Positions 27,135-35,415 of a DNA stretch of 64,000 nucleotides are shown in pieces. This DNA is from Fructobacillus sp. CRL 2054 (GTDB lineage: Bacteria > Bacillota > Bacilli > Lactobacillales > Lactobacillaceae), in contig NZ_JACOFN010000007.1 of assembly GCF_028764065.1 (NCBI RefSeq), forward strand, positions 18,844 to 82,843, written 5' to 3'. The notes under the pieces are model-generated. The model had not been told where the DNA came from, made no database searches, and worked only from the letters and a program-made list of their open reading frames with translations. Within the stretch, counting starts at the first letter, position 1. Every line of letters starts with the position of its first letter. Both the position numbers and the translations under genes were made by a program.

Positions 27135-28541
27135 ATGAAAAAGACGAAAATCGTCTCAACACTTGGTCCCTCATCAAACGATGTAGATACCATTGTGAAG
27201 TTAATTGAAGCTGGTGCTAACGTATTCCGTTTCAACTTCTCCCACGGTGATCACGAAGAACACTTGGGCCGTATGCAAAAGGTTGCAGAAGCTGAAAAGA
27301 TTACTGGCAAGACAGTTGGACTTTTGCTTGACACTAAGGGTGCCGAAATCCGTACAACTAAGCAAGCTGATGGTAAGATTCAATTCACCACTGGTGACGT
27401 ATTCCGTATCTCTATGGATGCTAACTTGGAAGGTACACACGACAAGATTGCTGTTACATACCCAGGTTTGTATGATGACGTTAAGGTTGGCGGAAAGGTT
27501 CTCTTTGATGATGGTTTGCTTGGAACAACTATCATGGAAAAGGATGACGCAAACCGTGAATTGGTCGTAAAGGCTGACAACCACGGATTGCTTGGATCAC
27601 GTAAGGGTGTTAACGCACCTGGTGTTTCAATCAACTTGCCAGGTATTACTGAAAAGGATGCCGATGACATCCGCTTCGGTTTGGATCACGAAATCAACTA
27701 CATCGCGGCTTCATTCGTTCGTAAGCCTGAAGATGTTTTGGATATCCGTGCCTTGTTGAAGGAAAAGAACATGGAACATGTTCAAATCATTCCTAAGATT
27801 GAATCACAAGAAGGTATCGATAACTTGGATGCTGTCTTGGACGTATCTGATGGTTTGATGATTCCTCGTGGTGACATGGGTGTTGAAATTCCTGCAGAAG
27901 ATGTTCCTCTTGTGCAAAACGAAATGACAGCAAACATGAACAAGCGTGGATTGCCAGTTATTACTGCCACTCAAATGCTTGACTCAATGGAAGATAACCC
28001 ACGTCCTACACGTGCCGAAGCAACTGACGTTGCCAACGCCGTATGGAACGGAACTGATGCTACTATGTTGTCAGGTGAATCAGCTAACGGTGAATACCCA
28101 GTTGAAGCCGTTACAATGATGGCTAAGTTGGACGAAAAGGCAGAAACTGTTTTGCCTAAGTACAACCGTCACAAGGATACTTTCTATCCAAACGACGACA
28201 TCGAAGCTGCTGCTTACTCAGCTGCACGTTTGGCTGACTCTGTTGATGCCAAGGCCGTTGTTGTCTTGACTGAATCAGGTTACGAAGCACGTATGCTTTC
28301 AAAGCACCGCCCAATGGCACCTATCTTCGCTTTGACTAACGAAGAACGTGTACAACGTGGTTTGACTTTGAACAACGGCGTATTCCCAATCTTGGAAAAG
28401 AACGCTATCAAGTCAGCTGACGAATTGGTTGCTGAATCTAAGAACGTTGCTAAGGAACAAGGCGTTGCCGTTTCAGGTGACAAGATTGTTGTTATGTCTG
28501 TTGCTAAGTCAGCAAACAACGTTTCAGTTGAAACTCTTTAA
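27135..28541 (+). CDS. pyk: Pyruvate kinase
   Basis: Converts phosphoenolpyruvate and ADP to pyruvate and ATP, the last step of glycolysis. 468 aa from ATG 27135, since family sequence begins at MKKTKIVSTLGPSS; AAAGGAG at 27117-27123 is the ribosome site, and the upstream frame from 27066 crosses the promoter. Visible: FNFSHGDHEEH, the LLDTKGAEIRT motif, the MIPRGDMGVEIP signature and the active-site stretch ATQMLDSM. The extra C-terminal PEP-utiliser-like domain of Bacillus pyruvate kinases is absent. Codon choice is noticeably more biased than in neighbours, as expected for a very highly expressed gene. Confidence 0.97.
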   Translation: MKKTKIVSTLGPSSNDVDTIVKLIEAGANVFRFNFSHGDHEEHLGRMQKVAEAEKITGKTVGLLLDTKGAEIRTTKQADGKIQFTTGDVFRISMDANLEGTHDKIAVTYPGLYDDVKVGGKVLFDDGLLGTTIMEKDDANRELVVKADNHGLLGSRKGVNAPGVSINLPGITEKDADDIRFGLDHEINYIAASFVRKPEDVLDIRALLKEKNMEHVQIIPKIESQEGIDNLDAVLDVSDGLMIPRGDMGVEIPAEDVPLVQNEMTANMNKRGLPVITATQMLDSMEDNPRPTRAEATDVANAVWNGTDATMLSGESANGEYPVEAVTMMAKLDEKAETVLPKYNRHKDTFYPNDDIEAAAYSAARLADSVDAKAVVVLTESGYEARMLSKHRPMAPIFALTNEERVQRGLTLNNGVFPILEKNAIKSADELVAESKNVAKEQGVAVSGDKIVVMSVAKSANNVSVETL

Positions 28542-28564
28542 TTTTTAAAGCTGTTTCACTCAAA

Positions 28565-28589
28565 AGTCCGACTCTGTCGGGCTTTTTTT
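28565..28589 (+). terminator. pyk terminator
   Basis: Stem GTCCGAC/GTCGGGC (7 bp, one G-U), TCT loop, T7. Confidence 0.9.
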
Positions 28590-28633
28590 GTGTTAAAATT
28601 AAGAAAGTTCCAAGCAAATGAGGGATATGATTT

Positions 28634-29635
28634 TTGACAAAACAGAGTGAAAAGATTTTTACCTTTCAGAATATTGAGCAGCAAAGCGTTTTAACCGGCG
28701 CTAACGATCAGCTGCTCGTCTTAATTGAAGAAGCACTGAACGTTTCTCTCCATGTTCGTGGTTCACAGGTAGTCATTGCCGGAGAAGAGGCCGACCTAAC
28801 GAAGGCCTATGCCGTTTTGGATGTCTTGTCTAAGCTTGTTAAGAAGCAGGTTTCGATTAGTCCAGCTGACGTGGTTTCAGCGACAACCATGGCTAAGAAG
28901 GGAACTTTGGAGTACTTCTTAGATTTCTACCAGGAATCGATTATTCGAGATAATAAGGGCCGTGCGGTTCGTGTTAAAAATTACGGACAACGTCAGTATG
29001 TTTCGGCGATTAAGCATAATGATTTAACCTTTGGAATTGGTGCTGCCGGTACTGGTAAGACCTTCTTAGCAGTGGCCATGGCCGTAGCTGCTTTGAAAAA
29101 GGGTGAGGTTGAACGGATTATTATTGCCCGTCCAGCCGTTGAAGCGGGGGAGTCACTTGGTTTCTTGCCTGGTGATTTGAAAGAAAAAGTCGACCCCTAC
29201 ATGCGACCTATTTACGATGCCATGAACACCTTAATCGGTGCGGATCACGTGGAGCGTTTAATTGAACGTGGCGTATTGGAAATTGCGCCTTTAGCCTACA
29301 TGCGTGGGCGTACACTAGATGATGCCTTTATTATCGTCGATGAAGCGCAGAACACGACGAACTCGCAGATGAAAATGGTGCTAACCCGTTTGGGCTTCCA
29401 GTCGAAGATGGTCGTCAACGGCGACCCATCTCAAATTGATTTACCAAAGGGTGTGAAGTCCGGCTTATTAGCCGCGAAAAAGATTCTCAAGGGATTGAAC
29501 CGAGTTGAATTTGTTTACTTCGACAGCCAAGACGTTGTTCGTCACCCAGTGGTCGGTCAAATCGTGACGGCCTACGAAGAAGCAGACGAAAAATTAAAAG
29601 CATTGAAAAAAGCACGTGAAGAAGGAAAATCATAA
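28634..29635 (+). CDS. phoH: PhoH-like ATPase
   Basis: Cytosolic P-loop ATPase of 333 aa, thought to act in RNA metabolism beside YbeY. An N-terminal KH-like region (1-110) precedes Walker A GAAGTGKT, then RPAVEAGESLGFLPGD, Walker B IIVDEAQNTT and LTRLGFQSKMVVNGDPSQIDLP. The start is a TTG at 28634 with GAGGG about 9 nt upstream; the ATG at 28627 is in another frame. It opens the phoH-ybeY-dgkA-era-recO run common in Firmicutes and overlaps ybeY by 1 nt (TAATG). Confidence 0.93.
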   Translation: MTKQSEKIFTFQNIEQQSVLTGANDQLLVLIEEALNVSLHVRGSQVVIAGEEADLTKAYAVLDVLSKLVKKQVSISPADVVSATTMAKKGTLEYFLDFYQESIIRDNKGRAVRVKNYGQRQYVSAIKHNDLTFGIGAAGTGKTFLAVAMAVAALKKGEVERIIIARPAVEAGESLGFLPGDLKEKVDPYMRPIYDAMNTLIGADHVERLIERGVLEIAPLAYMRGRTLDDAFIIVDEAQNTTNSQMKMVLTRLGFQSKMVVNGDPSQIDLPKGVKSGLLAAKKILKGLNRVEFVYFDSQDVVRHPVVGQIVTAYEEADEKLKALKKAREEGKS

Positions 29636-30117
29636 TGGATTTAGCGATTATTGATCAAACCAAGGACGGGGTGACACAGTTCCACAAGGACCTGGTTACC
29701 TACGTTTTAGATTATGCTGGTAAGTATCTAGAACTGCCAGACAACACGGAAATGTCTGTGACTTTTATGAATAACGATGCCATTCAGACCTATAACCGTG
29801 ACTACCGTGGTTTAGATAAGCCAACGGATGTTATCTCATTTGCCATCGAAGAAGACGGTGATGATAGTCCTGTCTTAGCTGATGAAGAAATGGATGCTGA
29901 GATTGCGAAGAACATTGGTGATATCTTGGTTTCAGTTGATATTATTCAGAGCCAAGCAGAGTACCTTGGACACTCCTTTGAACGTGAACTAGGTTTTTTG
30001 GTTGTTCATGGCTTCTTGCATCTGAATGGCTACGACCACATGCTTGGCGAAAAAGAAGAAAAAGAAATGTTTGATTTGCAGAGGAATATTTTAGATGACT
30101 ATGGACTCCGACGCTAA
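29635..30117 (+). CDS. ybeY: Endoribonuclease YbeY (rRNA maturation)
   Basis: Zinc-dependent RNase involved in 16S rRNA 3'-end processing and ribosome quality control. 160 aa with the metal motif HGFLHLNGYDH at about residues 127-137 and the preceding DKPTDVISFA strand. Its 3' end overlaps dgkA by 23 nt. Confidence 0.96.
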   Translation: MDLAIIDQTKDGVTQFHKDLVTYVLDYAGKYLELPDNTEMSVTFMNNDAIQTYNRDYRGLDKPTDVISFAIEEDGDDSPVLADEEMDAEIAKNIGDILVSVDIIQSQAEYLGHSFERELGFLVVHGFLHLNGYDHMLGEKEEKEMFDLQRNILDDYGLRR

Positions 30118-30649
30118 ACGCAGCGAAAACCTACAACGTGACGAACTGGCTCGCTTTCAAGATGAGTTAGATCAATCGGAGAAGGTTCAACAGCAAAGTC
30201 AGCAGAAAGAAATTTCTGATGAACACGGACGGGAAACGGGACGAAACCGAAACTTCTTTAAATCGCTCTTTAACGCGATTAAGGGGATTTTATTAGTCCT
30301 TGTCCGTGAACGAAACATGCGTTTCCACGTTGGCTTTGCCTTGATTGTGCTAGCCGGTGGGCTCTACTTGGGGTTGAACCGTTCGGAATGGCTCTGGGTC
30401 GTGATTGGCGTGTTCTTAGCCATTTATGGCGAATTTGTTAACACCGTTGTCGAAGCGGTGATTGATTTGATGGTGGATAAACGCTACCACCCCTTGGCAG
30501 GTCTTGTTAAAGATGTGTCAGCCGGTATGGTGCTAGTTTCTGTGGCTGCTGAAATGGTTATTTTATTCTTAATCTTCCAGCCACACCTCTGGCACTTCTT
30601 CGGTATCGAAACAGATTTCTCACGCTTCATTCACCGTTTGAAAGGATAA
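30095..30649 (+). CDS. dgkA: Diacylglycerol/undecaprenol kinase family protein
   Basis: Small integral membrane lipid kinase; Gram-positive members phosphorylate undecaprenol for cell-wall carrier recycling. Three hydrophobic segments lie between about residues 60 and 165. The signature is EFVNTVVEAVIDLMVD followed by LAGLVKDVSAG. The first 48 residues are an unusual hydrophilic Gln/Glu/Asp-rich extension beyond the normal length of about 130 aa. The start at ATG 30095 is supported by GAGGAAT about 9 nt upstream; a shorter start inside cannot be excluded. Confidence 0.9.
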   Translation: MTMDSDAKRSENLQRDELARFQDELDQSEKVQQQSQQKEISDEHGRETGRNRNFFKSLFNAIKGILLVLVRERNMRFHVGFALIVLAGGLYLGLNRSEWLWVVIGVFLAIYGEFVNTVVEAVIDLMVDKRYHPLAGLVKDVSAGMVLVSVAAEMVILFLIFQPHLWHFFGIETDFSRFIHRLKG

Positions 30650-30652
30650 TTC

Positions 30653-31564
30653 ATGACTAAAGAAGGATTTAAATCAGGTTTCGTTGCTATTATTGGACGA
30701 CCAAACGTCGGGAAGTCGACTTTGTTAAACCGTATTGTTGGTGAAAAGATTGCCATCATGTCGAACAAGGCCCAGACAACTCGTAACAAGATTCAGGGAA
30801 TTTATACGACCGATGACGCACAGGTGGTCTTCATTGATACACCGGGTGTTCACAAGCCCCAGAACTCATTGGGTGACTACATGGTTAAGTCAGCTTTCTC
30901 TGCCTTGCACGAAGCCGATGCTATCTGGTTTGTGGTGGATGCTTCTAAGAAACGTGGCGCTGGTGACAACTTCATCATTAACCGTTTGAAGGATGTTACG
31001 AATACGCCCATCTTCTTGTTGATTAACAAAGTGGACTTACTTAAAAAGGAAGAACTCTTTGAAGTTATCAAGACTTATCAGGAAGATGCGCCCGAATGGA
31101 CGGAAATTTTCCCAATTTCTGCGACAGAAGGTGACAACGTGCCTGAATTGTTGGACACGGTTATCGCGGACTTGGACGAAGGGCCTCAGTACTTCGATGC
31201 TGACCAGTTAACGGATCACCCTGAGCGTTTCGTTATTTCAGAATTGATTCGTGAAAAAGTCTTGCAGTTAACACAGCAGGAAGTGCCTCATTCGGTGGCT
31301 GTCGTTATTGATAAGATTGAAACGGCCGACGATGGCATTGTTCATATTCAAGCTTCCATCATCGTTGAACGTCCAACACAGAAGAACATCGTGATTGGAA
31401 AGCAAGGAAAGATGATCAAGCAAATCGGAACTCGTGCCCGTAAGGACATCGAGCGTTTGCTTGGTTCACGTGTTTTCTTGGAGACCTGGGTCAAGGTTGA
31501 AGAGCGCTGGCGTGACCGCCCTCAAGCTTTGCAATCATTGGGTTACCGTAAGGACGACTTTTAA
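30653..31564 (+). CDS. era: GTPase Era
   Basis: GTP-binding protein that binds the 3' end of 16S rRNA during small-subunit assembly. 303 aa: G1 [10 protein letters not shown]2 region TTRNKIQG, G3 DTPG, G4 NKVD, then the KH domain with [21 protein letters not shown] near residues 243-262. The ribosome site AAAGGA is inside the dgkA end. Placed between ybeY and recO as usual. Confidence 0.97.
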   Translation: MTKEGFKSGFVAIIGRPNVGKSTLLNRIVGEKIAIMSNKAQTTRNKIQGIYTTDDAQVVFIDTPGVHKPQNSLGDYMVKSAFSALHEADAIWFVVDASKKRGAGDNFIINRLKDVTNTPIFLLINKVDLLKKEELFEVIKTYQEDAPEWTEIFPISATEGDNVPELLDTVIADLDEGPQYFDADQLTDHPERFVISELIREKVLQLTQQEVPHSVAVVIDKIETADDGIVHIQASIIVERPTQKNIVIGKQGKMIKQIGTRARKDIERLLGSRVFLETWVKVEERWRDRPQALQSLGYRKDDF

Positions 31565-31644
31565 AAGATATAAGATTTTGCGGCTGGTCGCACAACTGGC
31601 CGCTTTTTCGTACATAAACATGCTAAAAGGAAGAAGAGAGGGTC

Positions 31645-32436
31645 ATGGCACTGATTGAAGGCTTAATATTACATACAACCGCCTACCGGGACAATGATTT
31701 ACTGGTCAAAGTCTTTACCAAAGACGCCGGCATTATCACGGCCATGGCCCGGGGTGCTAAGAAGCAAAAGTCCAAGTTAGCACCTGTTGGACAGGCCTTC
31801 ACCTGGGTGGTGTTTGACGGTATCTATCCGAAGAACCAGCAGGGGCTGGGCTTTATCAATTCCATTCAAGAGAGTCGAATTTATAAGAACGTGGTGACGG
31901 ACTTAACGGCTGCGGCTTACGCGGCACTGATTGCCAAGGATTTAACCGTGGCATTTGACGAGAACGTTCCCCAGCCTGAATGGTATGAGAAGACCCTGGC
32001 AGCCTTTAAGCAGTTAAATGCGAAAAAGGACCCACAGGTGGTGGCTAACATTATGGAATTGCAGTTACTACCGGTTTTTGGGGTTTCACCGAACTGGGTT
32101 CGTGACCCCTTATCCGGTGCCGAGACAGGGGACTTTGATTACTCCGATAAGTACAACGGGATTATCGAGAAATCCCACTTTGATATGGATGACCACCGGC
32201 TGCACTTGGACCAGAAGACGGTCTACTATTTACGACTCTTTTCGACCATTGATATTAGCAAGTTAGGTTCGGTGACGCTATCGCCGATGACCAAACGAGG
32301 TATTCAGCGCGTTGTCGATTATTTATACGACCAGCAGGTCGGCTTTCAACCAAAAGAAAAACGTTTTATTCAAAAAATGGCAGCCTTTGAGGGACAATTA
32401 CAGATTAAGCCACGTAAGAAGGAGAGTGACTCATGA
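31645..32436 (+). CDS. recO: DNA repair protein RecO
   Basis: Loads RecA at gaps together with RecR. 263 aa: an N-terminal OB fold (LILHTTAYRDNDLLVKVFTKDAGIITAMARGAKK-type start) and a helical C-terminal domain. The zinc-binding Cys set of some RecO proteins is absent. AGAGAGGG precedes the ATG. It overlaps ansA by 4 nt. Confidence 0.93.
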   Translation: MALIEGLILHTTAYRDNDLLVKVFTKDAGIITAMARGAKKQKSKLAPVGQAFTWVVFDGIYPKNQQGLGFINSIQESRIYKNVVTDLTAAAYAALIAKDLTVAFDENVPQPEWYEKTLAAFKQLNAKKDPQVVANIMELQLLPVFGVSPNWVRDPLSGAETGDFDYSDKYNGIIEKSHFDMDDHRLHLDQKTVYYLRLFSTIDISKLGSVTLSPMTKRGIQRVVDYLYDQQVGFQPKEKRFIQKMAAFEGQLQIKPRKKESDS

Positions 32437-33398
32437 AGAAAATTTTAGTTTTACATACCGGTGGAACCATCGCCATGCATGCTGCAGAAGATGGTGACGT
32501 AGAGGTTGGCTCAATCAATCCACTGAATCAAGCACAGTTTGATTTTCCTGCCGTTGATTTAGAGATTGAGAACCCCTTTAACATCCCCTCTGAGCACATT
32601 ACACCAGAACACATGCTCACACTCTACAATCGTTTAAAAGACGCTGAGAAGGACTATGACGGCGTTGTGATTACGCATGGAACGGACACACTCGAAGAAA
32701 CATCCTTTTTCTTGGATAAGACCCTTGATTTGACCATTCCAGTTGTCATGACCGGGGCCATGCGTTCTTCTAACGAACTGGGTTCTGACGGTCTCTATAA
32801 CTTCCAGTCAGCCTTGCGCGTGGCCATGGATGAAGAGGCGGATAATCGTGGGGTGATGGTCGTTCTAAACGATGAAATTCACGCTGCTCGCTTTGTCACC
32901 AAGACCCACGCCACGAACGTGGCGACTTTTGCATCCCCAATCTCTGGACCAATGGGTATGATCACCAAGCGGCAGATTATCTTCTTCTACGATTTGCCAA
33001 AGACCATGACCTACCCAATTGCCTCGGTTACTAAGAAGATTCCCGTTATGAAGGCCTACGCTGGAATGGACGGACAGATTCTTTCGCTCTTTGCTGAAAC
33101 CGAGCACATCGACGGGATTATCATTGAAGCGCTGGGAGCCGGAAACTTGGGTGAAGACGCCGCCCGTGGGGTACAGGAACTCTTGGACGCCGACATCCCC
33201 GTTGTTATTGTTTCCCGTTCCTTTAACGGATTGGCTGAACCTGTTTATGATTACCTCGGCGGGGGAATTCAATTGGAACGCGAAGGGGCAATTTTTGCCC
33301 GGGCAGTAAATGGGCAAAAGGCCCGTTTGAAGCTGTTAATTGGACTCGAAAACGGCCTTTCAAAGAAGGCCTTGAAAGACTTTTTGAACGAATTCTAA
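32433..33398 (+). CDS. ansA: Type I L-asparaginase
   Basis: Hydrolyses asparagine to aspartate and ammonia in the cytosol. 321 aa with both catalytic Thr motifs: HTGGTIAM (about 8-15) and HGTDTLEETS (about 80-89); later GAMRSSNELGSDG. It begins at the ATGA overlap with recO and lacks a signal peptide. Its aspartate product could feed the lysine/DAP and purine pathways found elsewhere in the window. The next gene, glyA, has its own promoter. Confidence 0.94.
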   Translation: MKKILVLHTGGTIAMHAAEDGDVEVGSINPLNQAQFDFPAVDLEIENPFNIPSEHITPEHMLTLYNRLKDAEKDYDGVVITHGTDTLEETSFFLDKTLDLTIPVVMTGAMRSSNELGSDGLYNFQSALRVAMDEEADNRGVMVVLNDEIHAARFVTKTHATNVATFASPISGPMGMITKRQIIFFYDLPKTMTYPIASVTKKIPVMKAYAGMDGQILSLFAETEHIDGIIIEALGAGNLGEDAARGVQELLDADIPVVIVSRSFNGLAEPVYDYLGGGIQLEREGAIFARAVNGQKARLKLLIGLENGLSKKALKDFLNEF

Positions 33399-33415
33399 GG
33401 AAGCGCGCTATAATA
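33385..33415 (+). promoter_or_regulatory. Promoter of glyA
   Basis: TTGAAC (33385-33390), 19-bp spacer, TATAAT (33410-33415), overlapping the end of ansA. Confidence 0.5.
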
Positions 33416-33420
33416 GTTTG

Positions 33421-33459
33421 GTAAAGCTTTTTACATAACTATGGCAATTGTGCGTAGTT
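33421..33459 (+). promoter_or_regulatory. Structured glyA leader, two hairpins of unknown role
   Basis: In the 75-nt 5' untranslated region, GTAAA-GCTT-TTTAC (33421-33434) is followed by AACTAT...GTAGTT (33437-33459), about 10 bp with a bulge. No T-run follows, and the sequence does not match tetrahydrofolate or other riboswitch consensus forms that I know. Confidence 0.3.
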
Positions 33460-33495
33460 AATAGTCCGGATCACATACACGTAGGAGAAAAGCAC

Positions 33496-34728
33496 ATGAC
33501 ATTTATGCAACAAGACCCATTGGTCTTCTCAGGAATCGAACAGGAAGCGGCTCGTCAGAACCGCACCATTGAATTGATTGCCTCTGAAAACTTTGCCTCA
33601 CCAGCCGTTCGCGCGGCCCAGGGCTCAGTTTTGACGAACAAGTACGCCGAGGGTTACCCATACAAGCGTTACTACGGTGGAACTGAATACGTCGATATCA
33701 TTGAACAAGCGGCCATTGACCGTTTGAAGGCACTTTTCGGTGCTGAATATGCCAATGTGCAGCCACACTCAGGTTCACAGGCCAACGCGGCTGCCTACAT
33801 GGCCTTCTTAAAGCCAGGCGACACGATTTTGGGGATGGACTTGGAAGCCGGGGGCCACTTGACTCACGGTGCCAAGGTTTCCTTCTCTGGTAAGGTTTAC
33901 CATTCTGAATCTTACGGCTTGGACCCAGAAACAGAAGAATTGGACTACGATGCCATCTTGGAAAAGGCGAAGGCCGTTCAACCACAGATGATTGTCGCTG
34001 GTGCCTCTGCTTACTCACGTTTCATTGACTTTAAGAAGTTCCGTGAAATCGCTGACGAAGTTGGCGCCTTCTTGATGGTCGACATGGCTCACATCGCTGG
34101 ATTGGTTGCCGCTGGCTTGCACCAGAACCCAGTGGGTATCGCCGACGTTGTAACGTCAACGACGCACAAGACTTTGCGTGGCCCACGTGGTGGGGTTATC
34201 TTGTCGCAAGAGAAGTATGCCAAGAAGATTAACTCAGCCATCTTCCCTGGATCACAGGGTGGTCCTTTGGAGCACGTGATTGCTGCCAAGGCCGTGGCCT
34301 TTGGAGAAGCTTTGCAGCCAGCTTTTAAGGACTATGCTAAGCAGATTATCGCCAACGCCAAGGCGATGGTCGAAGTCTTCAACGAAGCGGACACCATTCG
34401 CGTCGTTGCCGGTGGTACTGACAACCATCTCTTCAACTTGGACTTAACAGCCACTGGTTTGACTGGTAAGGAAGCCCAGGAACTTTTGGATGCTGTATCC
34501 ATTACAACGAATAAGGAAGCACTTCCTAACGAACAGCGTTCACCATTCGTGACATCGGGTATCCGAATTGGAACACCATCTATCACAACCCGTGGCTTTG
34601 ACGAAGCCGCCAGCCGTAAGGTGGCCCGTTTGATCGTTGGCGCCCTTGAAAATCCAAATGACGAGAAAGTTTTGAAGCAAATTAAGCGTGATGCTGAACA
34701 TCTTGCTATGCAGCACCCAATGCCATAA
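33496..34728 (+). CDS. glyA: Serine hydroxymethyltransferase
   Basis: PLP enzyme that makes glycine and 5,10-methylene-THF from serine. 410 aa from ATG 33496 (TAGGAGA ribosome site), since family sequence begins just after [11 protein letters not shown]. Conserved: [38 protein letters not shown] and the PLP lysine in [15 protein letters not shown]. It is next to 5-formyl-THF cyclo-ligase, another folate one-carbon gene, with a weak ATAAG/CTTAT hairpin in the 24-nt gap. Confidence 0.97.
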   Translation: MTFMQQDPLVFSGIEQEAARQNRTIELIASENFASPAVRAAQGSVLTNKYAEGYPYKRYYGGTEYVDIIEQAAIDRLKALFGAEYANVQPHSGSQANAAAYMAFLKPGDTILGMDLEAGGHLTHGAKVSFSGKVYHSESYGLDPETEELDYDAILEKAKAVQPQMIVAGASAYSRFIDFKKFREIADEVGAFLMVDMAHIAGLVAAGLHQNPVGIADVVTSTTHKTLRGPRGGVILSQEKYAKKINSAIFPGSQGGPLEHVIAAKAVAFGEALQPAFKDYAKQIIANAKAMVEVFNEADTIRVVAGGTDNHLFNLDLTATGLTGKEAQELLDAVSITTNKEALPNEQRSPFVTSGIRIGTPSITTRGFDEAASRKVARLIVGALENPNDEKVLKQIKRDAEHLAMQHPMP

Positions 34729-34752
34729 GTCAACTTATGTTTTTATACTAAA

Positions 34753-35310
34753 ATGACTGAATTGTTTAGTAAAAAAGACTGTCGAGTGCAGCAAAAGGCT
34801 TGCTTGAAAGAGTTAGCGGATCATCATCCAGCTGATAAAGTCGTCCAGGAAGCAAAGCTTTATCGTAAGCTCTTTTCTTCGGCCGGTTGGCGGTCGGCTG
34901 ATGTAGTAGCCGTGACTAAATCGCTCCCATACGAGTTGAATACGGCAGTGATTATTGAACAGGCCTGGCGGGAAAACAAGACGGTGGCGGTGGCGCGAGT
35001 GGCTGAAGCGGGGCAGTTGGACTTTGTCCAAATTAGTCCAGAAACGACTTGGTCGAAACCTAATCGAATGGGTTTGACTGAACCGCTAGACGGCCAGGTA
35101 CTGTCACTCGAGATAATCAATTTAATGCTCGTACCTGGTCTGGCCTTTGACTGTGCAAGCGGTCAACGTTTGGGCTTTGGTGGGGGCTATTATGACCGAA
35201 TCTTAAAGGTTTTTACAGGACATAGCGTCGCCTTATGTCTAGCTGAACAGGCCCGCGCTGACTGGATGATAGACGATTTCGATCAACCTGTCCAAGAAAT
35301 AATCAATTAA
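34753..35310 (+). CDS. 5-formyltetrahydrofolate cyclo-ligase
   Basis: Returns 5-formyl-THF to the active folate pool with ATP. 185 aa; the family C-terminal motif LGFGGGYYDRIL (about 135-146) and VPGLAFD are clear, and the N-terminal KLYRKLFSS helix fits. The start ATG 34753 has no Shine-Dalgarno sequence, and a TATACT box ends 3 nt before it, so translation start is unclear: it could be leaderless, use a later codon, or be read through from glyA. Confidence 0.9.
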   Translation: MTELFSKKDCRVQQKACLKELADHHPADKVVQEAKLYRKLFSSAGWRSADVVAVTKSLPYELNTAVIIEQAWRENKTVAVARVAEAGQLDFVQISPETTWSKPNRMGLTEPLDGQVLSLEIINLMLVPGLAFDCASGQRLGFGGGYYDRILKVFTGHSVALCLAEQARADWMIDDFDQPVQEIIN

Positions 35311-35318
35311 AACTTTTC

Positions 35319-35350
35319 AAAGAAGATGGTGAAAATCCATCTTCTTTTTT
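35319..35350 (+). terminator. Terminator before the SOS operon
   Basis: Stem AAAGAAGATGG/CCATCTTCTTT (11 bp), 7-nt loop, continuing T-run. The following promoter starts 3 nt later. Confidence 0.9.
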
Positions 35351-35352
35351 TC

Positions 35353-35381
35353 TTGCTAAAGCGAACATCTGTTCGTATAAT
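35353..35381 (+). promoter_or_regulatory. LexA-controlled promoter of the SOS operon
   Basis: TTGCTA (35353-35358), 17-bp spacer, TATAAT (35376-35381). The spacer contains CGAAC-ATCT-GTTCG (35362-35375), an exact match to the Gram-positive LexA/DinR box CGAAC-N4-GTTCG, abutting the -10 box so that bound repressor would block RNA polymerase. Confidence 0.88.
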
Positions 35382-35415
35382 AAAAAAGCACGGTATTTTG
35401 TATGAGGTAAGAACG

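Noticed and set aside
27201..27584. 127-aa open frame antisense to pyk
   Set aside because: It mirrors the strongly codon-biased pyk gene, has no family likeness, and the opposite strand encodes a complete pyruvate kinase.
33421..33495. Tetrahydrofolate riboswitch before glyA
   Set aside because: Hairpins are present but the conserved THF-aptamer sequence blocks are missing and the leader is too short.
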